From: Gordonia sp. PP30
Lineage (GTDB): Bacteria > Actinomycetota > Actinomycetes > Mycobacteriales > Mycobacteriaceae
NCBI RefSeq assembly: GCF_023100845.1
Contig: NZ_CP095864.1
Span: forward strand, 2,790,001 to 2,854,000
Direction: 5' to 3'
DNA length: 64,000 nucleotides
Below, piece after piece: positions 10,586-17,901 of the stretch (position 1 is the first letter of the stretch; each line of letters begins with the position of its first letter). Below the pieces are notes generated by a model that saw only the letters and a program-made list of their open reading frames with translations, made no database searches and was not told where the DNA came from. The position numbers and the translations under genes were made by a program.

Positions 10586-10631
10586 TTCGTCCTCCGCCGA
10601 GTACCGAAAACAGTAGACGGCGGAGGACGAA
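10586..10631. terminator. Bidirectional hairpin terminator
   Basis: A 14-bp perfect inverted repeat (TTCGTCCTCCGCCG with its complement at 10618-10631) with an 18-nt loop lies between two convergent genes. There is no U-tract, as usual in this group. Confidence 0.6.
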
Positions 10632-10644
10632 TCGCTTTCCGGCG

Positions 10645-10926
10645 CTATCCGGCGGCGGCCGTGCCGAACCGTGCCGCCGACCGCGCCTTGGCCTTGGCCG
10701 CCTCCACCGCGCGATCCTTCGGCGGCGCCGTCGTCACCAGATGGTCGAGCAGGTGCACCGTCGCATGCGCCACCGCTTCCACGGCCTCGTCGAACGCGGC
10801 CTGGTTGGCCTGCGAGGGTTTGGTGGTCCCGGCGATCTTGCGCACGTACTGCAGGGCGGCGGCGTGTACCTCGTCGTCCGTGGCCGGCGGGGCGAAGTTG
10901 TGAAGCGTCTTGATGTGTCGGCACAT
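10645..10926 (-). CDS. DUF2277 family protein
   Basis: 93-residue cytosolic protein of a small family without assigned function. It starts MCRHIKTLHNFAPPATDDEV and continues with AALQYVRKIAGTTKPSQANQ, the family signature. It is helical and has no signal or membrane segment. The ATG has a TAGCGT hexamer 6 nt upstream and no obvious ribosome-binding site, so it is probably leaderless and monocistronic. Confidence 0.85.
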   Translation of the reverse strand: MCRHIKTLHNFAPPATDDEVHAAALQYVRKIAGTTKPSQANQAAFDEAVEAVAHATVHLLDHLVTTAPPKDRAVEAAKAKARSAARFGTAAAG

Positions 10927-10932
10927 GCCCCG

Positions 10933-10938
10933 ACGCTA
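10933..10938 (-). promoter_or_regulatory. Candidate -10 hexamer of the DUF2277 gene
   Basis: Minus-strand TAGCGT lies 6 nt before the ATG, the same geometry as the other leaderless candidates here. Confidence 0.35.
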
Positions 10939-11014
10939 CTCCCGGGCCGGCCCGACGACGATGCACTGCGCCCCGGTCCTCGGGACCGGGGCGCAGCGTG
11001 AAAAGCAGACGGCG

Positions 11015-12454
11015 CTAGCGTTCGTCGTCGCCGGTGATCTCGGCGTACCGCGCGAGCGCCAGCCGGGACGCGGCCCGTGACCAGACAAAGTAGCCGATGA
11101 TCACCAGGGCGAACCAGACCGCGCCGACGATCAGCGCGATCCGGCCGTCGTGGTCGAAGAACAGCAGCACGAAGACCAGCACCATGAAGGCGAGCGCGGC
11201 GACCGTCGTGTACGGGGCGCCGGGCACGCGATAGTCCGAGGCGGGCAGCTCCCCCCGGCTCACCCGGCGCCGGTACACCATCTGGCAGAGCAGGATCGTA
11301 GACCAGACGACGATGATGCCGACCGTCGACACCGACGTGATGTAGGCGAAGGCGTGGTCCGGGTCGACGACGTTGACGATCACCCCGATCACCATCACCA
11401 GCGCGCTGAGCACGATGCCGCCGACCGGGACCTTGCGCGACGACAGCGCGGTGAGCCGCCGCGGCGCGTCCCCGCGGCCGGCGAGCGAGCGCAGCATGCG
11501 GCCCGTCGAGTAGATCCCGGAGTTGCACGACGACAGCGCCGCGGTCAGCAGGATGAAGTTGACGATGCCCGCCGCGCCCGGCATGCCGATGTCGCGGAAG
11601 ACCGTGACGAAGGGGCTCTGCCCCTCGTGGAAGTCCTTCCAGCTGCGCATGCAGAGGATCACGAAGATGGCGCCGACGTAGAAGATGCCGATACGGAACG
11701 GCACCGAGTTGATCGCCTTGCGCAGGGTGACGCGCGGGTTCTCCGCCTCACCGGCGGTGACGCCGACCAGCTCCACGCCGACGTAGGCGAACATCACGAT
11801 CTGCAGGCTCAGCAGCGCGTTGGTGAAGCCGGTGGCGAAGAAGCCGCCTTGGTTCCACAGGTTGGTGACCGACGGCCCGGTCTCCGGACCGAATCCGGTG
11901 ATCGGCAGGAGCACACCGATACCGATGATGATCATGCCGATGATCGCGGTCACCTTGATCGCCGAGAACCAGAACTCGGCCCAGCCGAACAGCCCGACCG
12001 AGATCAGGTTCGCCATGAACAGCACGACGAGCGCCACCAGCGCCGTCAGCCAGATCGGCACCGACGGCCACCAGTAGTTGATGTAGTGCCCGGCCACGGT
12101 GATCTCGGCCATGCACGTCGTCACCCACACCGCCCAGTACGTCCAGCCCTGGCTGAACCCGGCGAACCGGCCGAGGAACTCGTCGGCGTATTCGCTGATA
12201 CCGCCGGAGATGGGCCGGTAGATCAGCAGCTCGCCGAGCGCCCGCATCACGATGAACACCGCCAGGCCGGCCAGCGCGTAGGCCAGCAGCAGCGCCGGAC
12301 CGGCCTTCTCGATGGCCCGGCCGGACCCGTAGAACAGGCCCGTGCCGATCGCGCCGCCGATGGCGATCATCTGGATGGTGCGCGAACTCAGGCCACGCTG
12401 GTAGCCCTCGTCGCGCTCGGGAACGGTGCTGTAATCGAGCTGCCGGTCGGCCAC
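11015..12454 (-). CDS. Amino acid permease (APC superfamily)
   Basis: 479-residue proton-coupled amino-acid importer of the APC superfamily, with about 12 hydrophobic segments. Family features are GLSSRTIQMIAIGGAIGTGLF at the N-terminus, PISGGISEYADEFLG, the amphipathic AGEAENPR loop and LSSCNSGIYSTGRMLRSLA. It resembles the basic/aromatic or GABA permease group (CycA, RocE, AnsP), but the substrate cannot be set from sequence. The GTG at VADRQLDYSTVPERD is preceded by AGAGGA; the open frame continues 73 residues upstream but that part is Arg/Gly-rich and unlike permeases. It lies 237 bp downstream of the RDD gene. Confidence 0.88.
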   Translation of the reverse strand: MADRQLDYSTVPERDEGYQRGLSSRTIQMIAIGGAIGTGLFYGSGRAIEKAGPALLLAYALAGLAVFIVMRALGELLIYRPISGGISEYADEFLGRFAGFSQGWTYWAVWVTTCMAEITVAGHYINYWWPSVPIWLTALVALVVLFMANLISVGLFGWAEFWFSAIKVTAIIGMIIIGIGVLLPITGFGPETGPSVTNLWNQGGFFATGFTNALLSLQIVMFAYVGVELVGVTAGEAENPRVTLRKAINSVPFRIGIFYVGAIFVILCMRSWKDFHEGQSPFVTVFRDIGMPGAAGIVNFILLTAALSSCNSGIYSTGRMLRSLAGRGDAPRRLTALSSRKVPVGGIVLSALVMVIGVIVNVVDPDHAFAYITSVSTVGIIVVWSTILLCQMVYRRRVSRGELPASDYRVPGAPYTTVAALAFMVLVFVLLFFDHDGRIALIVGAVWFALVIIGYFVWSRAASRLALARYAEITGDDER

Positions 12455-12691
12455 GGGTTCCTCTCGTCGGTCGATGCTGATCGGGCCAATGTACGACTGT
12501 CCGACTCGTCGCGCGCGCCCGGGACCCCCCTTCGGGCGCCCCAGGCATCGTGTACCTGTCCTCCGCTGCAACCCCGGCACCCCCGGGGCGCGGGCGCGGC
12601 GATGCTTGCACCGGCTGTCTCGATGAGGCGCCCGGATCCGCCGACCCGCAGCCGCGGCCTGGCGCGGGCACAACGAGTGGATGCGGACCGA

Positions 12692-13285
12692 TTATCTCGT
12701 GCGAACGATGGCGGTGCCGGTGGCGCGGTCGTGCATGGCGCGGCCGTTGTAGTCGTTGATCAGCGCCGGGACTACGAACGGGATCAGCAGCTGCCGGAAG
12801 AACGCGCGCACCGGACCGACCGCAGCCCGAGGCTCGGTGCCGGCCGCCTCCGCCGCGCCGCGCTCCGGGCCGAGGTCTGCCCGCGCCACGCGCGTCCCGG
12901 CCGCGAACTGGCCCGGAGTGAAGCCGAAGAACATCACCGTGGCCAGCCCGAGGACGAACCAGATGCCGATCTGCCACCACGCCATCGCCTGGACGGTCAC
13001 CTCGAAGGCGCTGTAGACATGACCGTTCACCTCGATGGCGTTCCGCGGCCCGACGACGAGGAAGGCGAGGCCACCGGCGATGAGCCAGTCGACCAGCAGG
13101 GCCAGCACCCGTCGCCAGCCGCCGGCGATCGAGCCGGGCCCGGATTCGGGGAGTCCGAGATCGGAGCCGCGGTACTCCACCTCGCCCTTCGCGACGTACG
13201 GGCCGGTGAGCCAGCTGCCCGCGGCGTCGCGCATCGTCGAGCCCGTCGACCCGGTATCGGGACGGGACCGGTTCTTCGAAGCCAT
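12692..13285 (-). CDS. RDD family membrane protein (Rv2219A-like)
   Basis: 197-residue RDD-domain protein. A charged N-terminus of about 55 residues is followed by GWRRVLALLVDWLIAGGLAF, which holds the Arg and Asp residues that name the family, then two more hydrophobic segments (WQIGIWFVLGLATVMFFGFT and FRQLLIPFVVPALI). The TPGQFAAG turn is typical. Function is unknown. It stands divergent from glnA1, as in mycobacteria. A TAGGAT hexamer 6 nt before the ATG suggests a leaderless start. Confidence 0.85.
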   Translation of the reverse strand: MASKNRSRPDTGSTGSTMRDAAGSWLTGPYVAKGEVEYRGSDLGLPESGPGSIAGGWRRVLALLVDWLIAGGLAFLVVGPRNAIEVNGHVYSAFEVTVQAMAWWQIGIWFVLGLATVMFFGFTPGQFAAGTRVARADLGPERGAAEAAGTEPRAAVGPVRAFFRQLLIPFVVPALINDYNGRAMHDRATGTAIVRTR

Positions 13286-13629
13286 GCGCCCATCCTAGAT
13301 GAGTGATTTCCGGGTCTCCGGAGCCCGACGAGCGGTGCGGAGTTCGGTGGGGCCGGCGAGCCCACCAAGGCGAGACCACGCTGCCCTCCGACTGCGCGTC
13401 GTCACTGCACTACCGATTCTGGACGGTGCTGGCGAATCTGGACAGTGCGGTTCAAGTAGCGCCAGCGCAGTCCCGATACGACAGACTCACGGAAGAACGC
13501 CAGCGGCGCCAACTCGGCTCGACGACCGGGCAGGCATACGGCCACCCAGCGGCTGGGCCTCCGGGCGGGCAACCGTGCCGCGCCGAACTCCGCGAACCGA
13601 CCGCAACCGGACGACGCGCCTCCCCAGAC
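13286..13629. other. RDD to glnA1 intergenic region, 5' part without a gene
   Basis: The full gap between the two divergent genes is 525 bp. This first part carries the RDD promoter hexamer (minus-strand TAGGAT, 13292-13297). Otherwise I saw no gene, tRNA or strong palindrome in it. The open frames across it are Arg-rich and have no recognisable content. The part nearer glnA1 holds the GlnR-like boxes and a leader hairpin, listed separately. Confidence 0.5.
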
Positions 13630-13675
13630 GTGACGAAATCGACACAATCGAGAACCCGCGTAACACGGGGGAAAC
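13630..13675 (+). promoter_or_regulatory. Two GlnR-like nitrogen-control boxes upstream of glnA1
   Basis: The actinobacterial GlnR consensus is gTnAC-n6-GaAAC. Here GTGAC-n6-GACAC (13630-13645) and GTAAC-n6-GAAAC (13660-13675) occur in tandem 30 bp apart. The second is a full match. They lie 136-181 bp before the glnA1 start, a reasonable place for an activator. Confidence 0.6.
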
Positions 13676-13765
13676 ATTCGGTTGATCGTCGGGCAATGTC
13701 ATGTCCTTACCGTCGAAACCAACGATTCGCACCCGGCACGCGAGAGAATGCCTGTGTGAGTTGCC

Positions 13766-13786
13766 GGGCCAGAGAGGTTCTGGCCC
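13766..13786 (+). promoter_or_regulatory. Leader hairpin just upstream of the glnA1 ribosome-binding site
   Basis: An 8-bp perfect stem (GGGCCAGA/TCTGGCCC) closes a 5-nt loop GAGGT. It ends 7 nt before AAGGAG, the likely Shine-Dalgarno sequence, which is itself 10-11 nt from the GTG. The loop resembles a second, sequestered Shine-Dalgarno. A regulatory role is inference only. Confidence 0.35.
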
Positions 13787-13810
13787 ACCCGAGTAAGGAG
13801 TACGGCGCAC

Positions 13811-15244
13811 GTGTACACCACGAACGAAGAACTGCTCGAAGGAATCAAGGCCGAGGGCGTCGAGTACGTCGACATCCGGTTCTGCGATCTCCCCGGCACC
13901 ATGCAGCACTTCTCGATCCCCGCGGAGGCGTTCAACGAGGACGTCTTCGAAGAGGGACTGGCCTTCGACGGATCGTCGGTCCGCGGCTTCCAGTCGATCG
14001 ACGAGTCCGACATGATGCTGCTGCCCGACCCGGCGACGGCGCGGATCGACCCGTTCCGCAAGGCCAAGACGATGAACGTCAGCTTCTTCGTGCACGACCC
14101 GTTCACCCGTGAGGCCTACTCGCGCGACCCGCGCAACGTCGCCCGCAAGGCCCAGGACTACCTGACCTCGACCGGCATCGCCGACACCTGCTTCTTCGGC
14201 GCCGAGGCCGAGTTCTACATCTTCGACGGCGTCTCGTACGGCTCGGACATGAACGGCACCTTCTACAAGGTGGAGTCGGAGTCGGGCGCCTGGCGCGCCA
14301 AGGAGGAGTTCGACCTCGACGGCACCCCGAACCTCGGCTACAAGGTCCGCCCCAAGGGCGGTTACTTCCCCGTCGCCCCGTACGACCACTACGTCGACCT
14401 GCGCGATGAGATGTCGACCAACCTGATCAACTCGGGCTTCACCCTGGAGCGCGGCCACCACGAGGTGGGCACCGGCGGCCAGGCCGAGATCAACTACAAG
14501 TTCAACACGCTGCTGCACGCCGCGGACGACGTCCAGCTGTTCAAGTACATCATCAAGAACACCGGCTGGCAGAACGGCAAGTCCGTCACCTTCATGCCGA
14601 AGCCGCTGTTCGGTGACAACGGCTCGGGCATGCACGCGCACCAGTCGCTCTGGAAGGACGGCAAGCCGCTGTTCTACGACGAGTCCGGCTACGGCGGTCT
14701 GTCGGACCTGGCCCGCTTCTACATCGGCGGCATCCTGCACCACGCCCCGAGCCTGCTGGCCTTCACCAACCCGACGATCAACTCGTACAAGCGCCTGGTG
14801 CCCGGCTACGAGGCCCCGATCAACCTGGTGTACAGCCAGCGCAACCGTTCGGCCTGTGTGCGCATCCCGATCACCGGCAACAACGCCAAGGCCAAGCGCA
14901 TCGAGTTCCGCTGCCCGGATAGCTCGGGTAACCCGTACCTGGCGTTCGCCGCGATGATGATGGCCGGCCTGGACGGCATCAAGAACAAGATCGAGCCGCA
15001 CGAGCCGGTCGACAAGGATCTCTACGAGCTTCCGCCGGAGGAGGCCAAGGGCATCCCGCAGGCCCCGACCTCGCTGGCCGACGTCATCGACCGCCTCGAA
15101 GAGGACCACGATTACCTCACCACCGGTGGCGTCTTCACCGAGGACCTCATCGAGACCTGGGTCGCCTACAAGCGGGAGAACGAGATCCTCCCGACCCAGA
15201 TCCGCCCGCACCCCTACGAGTTCAGCCTCTACTACGACTGCTGA
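13811..15244 (+). CDS. glnA1: Glutamine synthetase, type I (GlnA1)
   Basis: 477-residue GS-I-beta enzyme that makes glutamine from glutamate, ammonia and ATP, the main ammonia-assimilating enzyme. Visible motifs are [17 protein letters not shown], the metal and substrate loop [10 protein letters not shown], the [15 protein letters not shown] nucleotide site, and KPSFxxx-like [11 protein letters not shown]. The adenylylation loop [11 protein letters not shown] places the modifiable tyrosine at about residue 405, so its activity should be controlled by GlnE, encoded 8 kb downstream. The GTG start follows AAGGAG and the leader hairpin. GlnR-like boxes upstream indicate nitrogen control. A hairpin terminator follows the stop. 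Confidence 0.97.
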   Translation: MYTTNEELLEGIKAEGVEYVDIRFCDLPGTMQHFSIPAEAFNEDVFEEGLAFDGSSVRGFQSIDESDMMLLPDPATARIDPFRKAKTMNVSFFVHDPFTREAYSRDPRNVARKAQDYLTSTGIADTCFFGAEAEFYIFDGVSYGSDMNGTFYKVESESGAWRAKEEFDLDGTPNLGYKVRPKGGYFPVAPYDHYVDLRDEMSTNLINSGFTLERGHHEVGTGGQAEINYKFNTLLHAADDVQLFKYIIKNTGWQNGKSVTFMPKPLFGDNGSGMHAHQSLWKDGKPLFYDESGYGGLSDLARFYIGGILHHAPSLLAFTNPTINSYKRLVPGYEAPINLVYSQRNRSACVRIPITGNNAKAKRIEFRCPDSSGNPYLAFAAMMMAGLDGIKNKIEPHEPVDKDLYELPPEEAKGIPQAPTSLADVIDRLEEDHDYLTTGGVFTEDLIETWVAYKRENEILPTQIRPHPYEFSLYYDC

Positions 15245-15258
15245 CCTCATCGGTCCAC

Positions 15259-15299
15259 CGCGTCGGCCCGCTCCCCTTCCCGGAGAGCGGGCCGACGCG
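15259..15299 (+). terminator. Hairpin terminator after glnA1
   Basis: A 15-bp perfect stem (CGCGTCGGCCCGCTC and its complement) with an 11-nt loop starts 15 bp after the glnA1 stop. Confidence 0.7.
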
Positions 15300-15406
15300 C
15301 GTGTGCGCACGAGTATGGGACGACGACCTGGTACGGCGCACTGGTAGCCTGGCCGAAGCTCGGCGGGGAGGACACCGAGCGACGATTCCGATTAACCAGG
15401 ACACCG

Positions 15407-16528
15407 ATGGCTAAGCACAGGGCGAGCGACCGGCCCGACGACCAGCCACCCTTCTGGATGCGGCAGCCACCGCCCGGCCCGGTCGCCTCCACGACGGTCC
15501 AGCAACCCCGCACTCCGGCCGCCTCCACGACGGTCGAGCGGGGCGTCGCCCCGAACTCGCGCGACGCAGCCCGCGACGACGCGCGGTCGAACGATCCAGA
15601 CCACCCGTCGGCACCCGCGCCGAGGCCCGCGCCGGCCGCCCGGCCCCGGCGCTCACGACTCCCCTGGGCCCGCGCGGCCCTCGGTATCGCCGGCATCGCG
15701 ATCATCGCGACCGCCTCGGTCTTCCTCGTCCATCACGAACCGCCCCGGCAGAAGCCGCGCGTGGCGGCCCCTGCCCCGTCACTGCCCGACGCCGAGGCTC
15801 GCAGGCAACTGCAGGCCGGATTCGCCGCCCTCGACCTGAAGGTCCCGGTCGGCGTCGCGATCGTGCCGGTCGGCGGCGGGGGTATCCCGATCCTTCTAGG
15901 CGACCAGGAACCGCAGGACGCGTGGTCGACCATCAAGGTGCCCCTGGCGCTCGCCGCCGAACGCCGCAACGGCGAGAACCGCACCGAGACCAAGGCGGTC
16001 ATCGACTCCGACAACCGCTCGGCGCGCCTCCTCACCCGCTCGCTCGGCACCCCGGCGGAGGCCACCGCGGCCGTCACCGACGTCCTCCGGGAGGGCGGCG
16101 ACCGGGGCACCGTCGTGCAGCCGGCCGCCGACGACGGCGAGTGGCCGCACCTGGGCGAGACCACCTGGACCCTCACCGACTCCGCCGTCTGGACCGCGCA
16201 CCTTCCGTGCATGCCGGGCAGCGAGCACGTCCTCGACCTGATGGCGCATGTCGCACCCACCCAGGACTGGGGCCTGAACAAGATTCCCGGCGACCGCACC
16301 GCTGTCAAGGGCGGCTGGGGCGTCGACGAGGGCGACGAGGGCTATCTGGTCCGTCAGATCGGCCTCACCACGCTGAACGACGGCAAGCGGGTCGCGGTCT
16401 CGATGAGCGCGCACGAGCCGAAGATGACCTTCGACGCCGGGGCGATCGCCCTCAACACCGTCGGCCACTGGCTGGGCGACAACCTGACCCTGCTGCCGGG
16501 CGGGTCGTGCCCGGGCGCCGGCGGCTGA
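15407..16528 (+). CDS. Membrane-anchored beta-lactamase/PBP-fold serine hydrolase-like protein
   Basis: 373-residue protein. Residues 1-85 are a Pro/Arg-rich cytosolic tail, about 88-107 a single transmembrane helix (ALGIAGIAIIATASVFLV), and the rest is extracytoplasmic. The ectodomain shows the serine beta-lactamase fold signatures: STIK at about 177-180 (SxxK active serine), SDN in AVIDSDNRSARLL, and KGGWG in place of the usual K(T/S)G. This suggests a penicillin-recognising or D,D-peptidase-like protein acting at the cell wall, or a diverged non-hydrolytic relative. No substrate can be named. It is probably monocistronic, with a strong hairpin after the stop. Confidence 0.7.
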   Translation: MAKHRASDRPDDQPPFWMRQPPPGPVASTTVQQPRTPAASTTVERGVAPNSRDAARDDARSNDPDHPSAPAPRPAPAARPRRSRLPWARAALGIAGIAIIATASVFLVHHEPPRQKPRVAAPAPSLPDAEARRQLQAGFAALDLKVPVGVAIVPVGGGGIPILLGDQEPQDAWSTIKVPLALAAERRNGENRTETKAVIDSDNRSARLLTRSLGTPAEATAAVTDVLREGGDRGTVVQPAADDGEWPHLGETTWTLTDSAVWTAHLPCMPGSEHVLDLMAHVAPTQDWGLNKIPGDRTAVKGGWGVDEGDEGYLVRQIGLTTLNDGKRVAVSMSAHEPKMTFDAGAIALNTVGHWLGDNLTLLPGGSCPGAGG

Positions 16529-16548
16529 TCCGGTATCAAAGACAGCGA

Positions 16549-16607
16549 CTGCTCACTCTGAGCGACAACCACGAACGCCGCGGCACGTTGTCGCTCAGAG
16601 TGGGCAG
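16549..16607 (+). terminator. Long hairpin terminator
   Basis: A 16-bp perfect inverted repeat (CACTCTGAGCGACAAC and complement, 17-nt loop) extends to about 21 pairs if one G-U pair is allowed. It follows the beta-lactamase-fold gene by about 20 bp. Confidence 0.65.
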
Positions 16608-16714
16608 CGATCGATAAGTTTCACCGAACGCTGCGAACGACCTCCTGCCCGGTGACACCGGACGGCTCCGGCACCGAACACCTCGCCGACCGACGCCGCA
16701 CCCTGACCGCCCGG

Positions 16715-16720
16715 TAAGGT
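16715..16720 (+). promoter_or_regulatory. Candidate -10 hexamer of the FKBP gene
   Basis: TAAGGT lies 8 nt before the ATG of the FKBP lipoprotein gene; no ribosome-binding site is apparent. Confidence 0.4.
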
Positions 16721-16728
16721 GGCCTCCC

Positions 16729-17307
16729 ATGAGAAAGACCTCCCTCCTGCTGGTTCCCGCCGCCTGTGCACTGCTGCTCACCGGGTGTTCCTCGGATCAC
16801 GCCAAGTCGTACGACCCGAGCAACACGTCGTGCCCCAGCACCGACGCGCCGGACAACACCAAGACGCAGTGGACGGTGAAGGGCACCACCGGCGAGGCGC
16901 GGATCGCCGCAGGCACCGACGAGCACGGCCCCGTCATCAACGTCACCACCCCGTTCGCCGTGAACGAGACCCAGGTCCAGACCCTCACCACCGGCGATGG
17001 CCCGGTCGTCAAGGAGGGCGACACCGTCTACGTCTGCTACGAGGGCGTCAACGGCCGCACCGGCGACGTCTTCGACTCCAGCTACGGGCGCGGCGAGGCC
17101 ACCAGCTTTCCCGCTCAGCAGCCCAGCGCCACGCAGAGTGGTGTGATCCCCGGATTTGTCAAGGCCCTCGTCGGCCAGAAGGGCGGTTCACACGTCGGCG
17201 CGGTCATCCCGTCGGAGGACGGTTACCCACAGGGCACGCCGGACGGCTCGATCAAGCCGGGCGACACCATTGTCTTCGAGATGAAGATCGCTCGCGTCGG
17301 CGACTGA
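16729..17307 (+). CDS. FKBP-type peptidyl-prolyl isomerase lipoprotein
   Basis: 192-residue exported lipoprotein. The signal peptide MRKTSLLLVPAACALLLTGC ends in the lipobox LLTGC, so Cys20 should be lipidated. The C-terminal two thirds is an FKBP domain: VKEGDTVYVCYEGVNGRTGDVFDSS, then GVIPGFVKALVGQKGGSHVG and the closing GDTIVFEMKIARV strand. It should catalyse cis/trans prolyl isomerisation and aid folding of exported proteins at the outer face of the membrane. The gene is convergent with the ArsR-type regulator gene, 123 bp away. Confidence 0.9.
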   Translation: MRKTSLLLVPAACALLLTGCSSDHAKSYDPSNTSCPSTDAPDNTKTQWTVKGTTGEARIAAGTDEHGPVINVTTPFAVNETQVQTLTTGDGPVVKEGDTVYVCYEGVNGRTGDVFDSSYGRGEATSFPAQQPSATQSGVIPGFVKALVGQKGGSHVGAVIPSEDGYPQGTPDGSIKPGDTIVFEMKIARVGD

Positions 17308-17430
17308 CTCGGCCTCACGAGAGGGCATGACGAGAGGGCAACGGGAACGACATAGCTCTCTAGACCGGCAGATGCGGGGCGTGCGAGAACAACCGTCGAC
17401 CGCTCGTCCGCCGCGGACTTACGGCTCATT

Positions 17431-17808
17431 TCACTGCATCGGCGGCAGATGTCCGACGCCGACCACATCGTGCAGGATCCGATGTACCACGGCGTCGGGC
17501 CGCATGCGGTAGCGCATGGTGCGGCCGTCCCGGTCGGCCAGGGCCCATCCCTGATCACGCAGCGCCCGAAGGGACTGGGAGGCGGCGTTCTCGGTGATCC
17601 CGACACGAGCCGCCAACTCCGACACCGAGGAGTCAGGGAGTGCGTGCATCTCGATCAGTAGGGCCAGCCGGGTCGGATCACTCAGGAGTGCAAATCGCGC
17701 AGCCCAATGCTCCACTTCGTCGGCAGTCAGCTGCGCGGCAGACCGCACCGCCGCCGTGTCGGCCGTGTCGGCTGTTTCAGCCGCGTCGGCCGCGCCGCTG
17801 TGCGCCAT
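17431..17808 (-). CDS. ArsR/SmtB-family transcriptional regulator
   Basis: 125-residue winged-helix repressor. After a low-complexity Ala/Asp/Thr N-terminus, LLSDPTRLALLIEMHALPDSSVSELAARVG leads into the recognition helix ENAASQSLRALRDQGW and the wing ADRDGRTMRYRM. The C-terminal helix DAVVHRILHDVVGVGH is His-rich but does not match the standard alpha-5 metal site (DxHx10HxxH). The start MAHS places a His at position 3, as in nickel sensor NmtR. The ATG was chosen because AGGAGGT stands just upstream. It is divergent from the ABC importer and probably represses it through the palindrome in between. The ligand is presumably a metal ion, not proven. Confidence 0.82.
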   Translation of the reverse strand: MAHSGAADAAETADTADTAAVRSAAQLTADEVEHWAARFALLSDPTRLALLIEMHALPDSSVSELAARVGITENAASQSLRALRDQGWALADRDGRTMRYRMRPDAVVHRILHDVVGVGHLPPMQ

Positions 17809-17877
17809 GAGACCTCCTCTTGTCCGCCTCATACTGACCGGATCGAGACCGGTTCCGCAATATCTGACCGAAGGCAC

Positions 17878-17897
17878 ATATGTCCGTGTAGACATAT
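17878..17897. promoter_or_regulatory. Candidate ArsR operator overlapping the importer promoter
   Basis: ATATGTC-n6-GACATAT is a perfect 7-bp inverted repeat in the gap between the arsR-type gene and the importer. It ends 4 nt before the importer's GTG and covers the candidate -10 TAGACA (17889-17894), so a bound repressor would block transcription. The size and A/T-rich character fit ArsR-family operators. Confidence 0.6.
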
Positions 17898-17901
17898 ACG
17901 T

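Noticed and set aside
10549..11001. 150-codon plus-strand frame over the DUF2277 gene
   Set aside because: It is antisense to a recognised DUF2277 protein and spans a bidirectional terminator.
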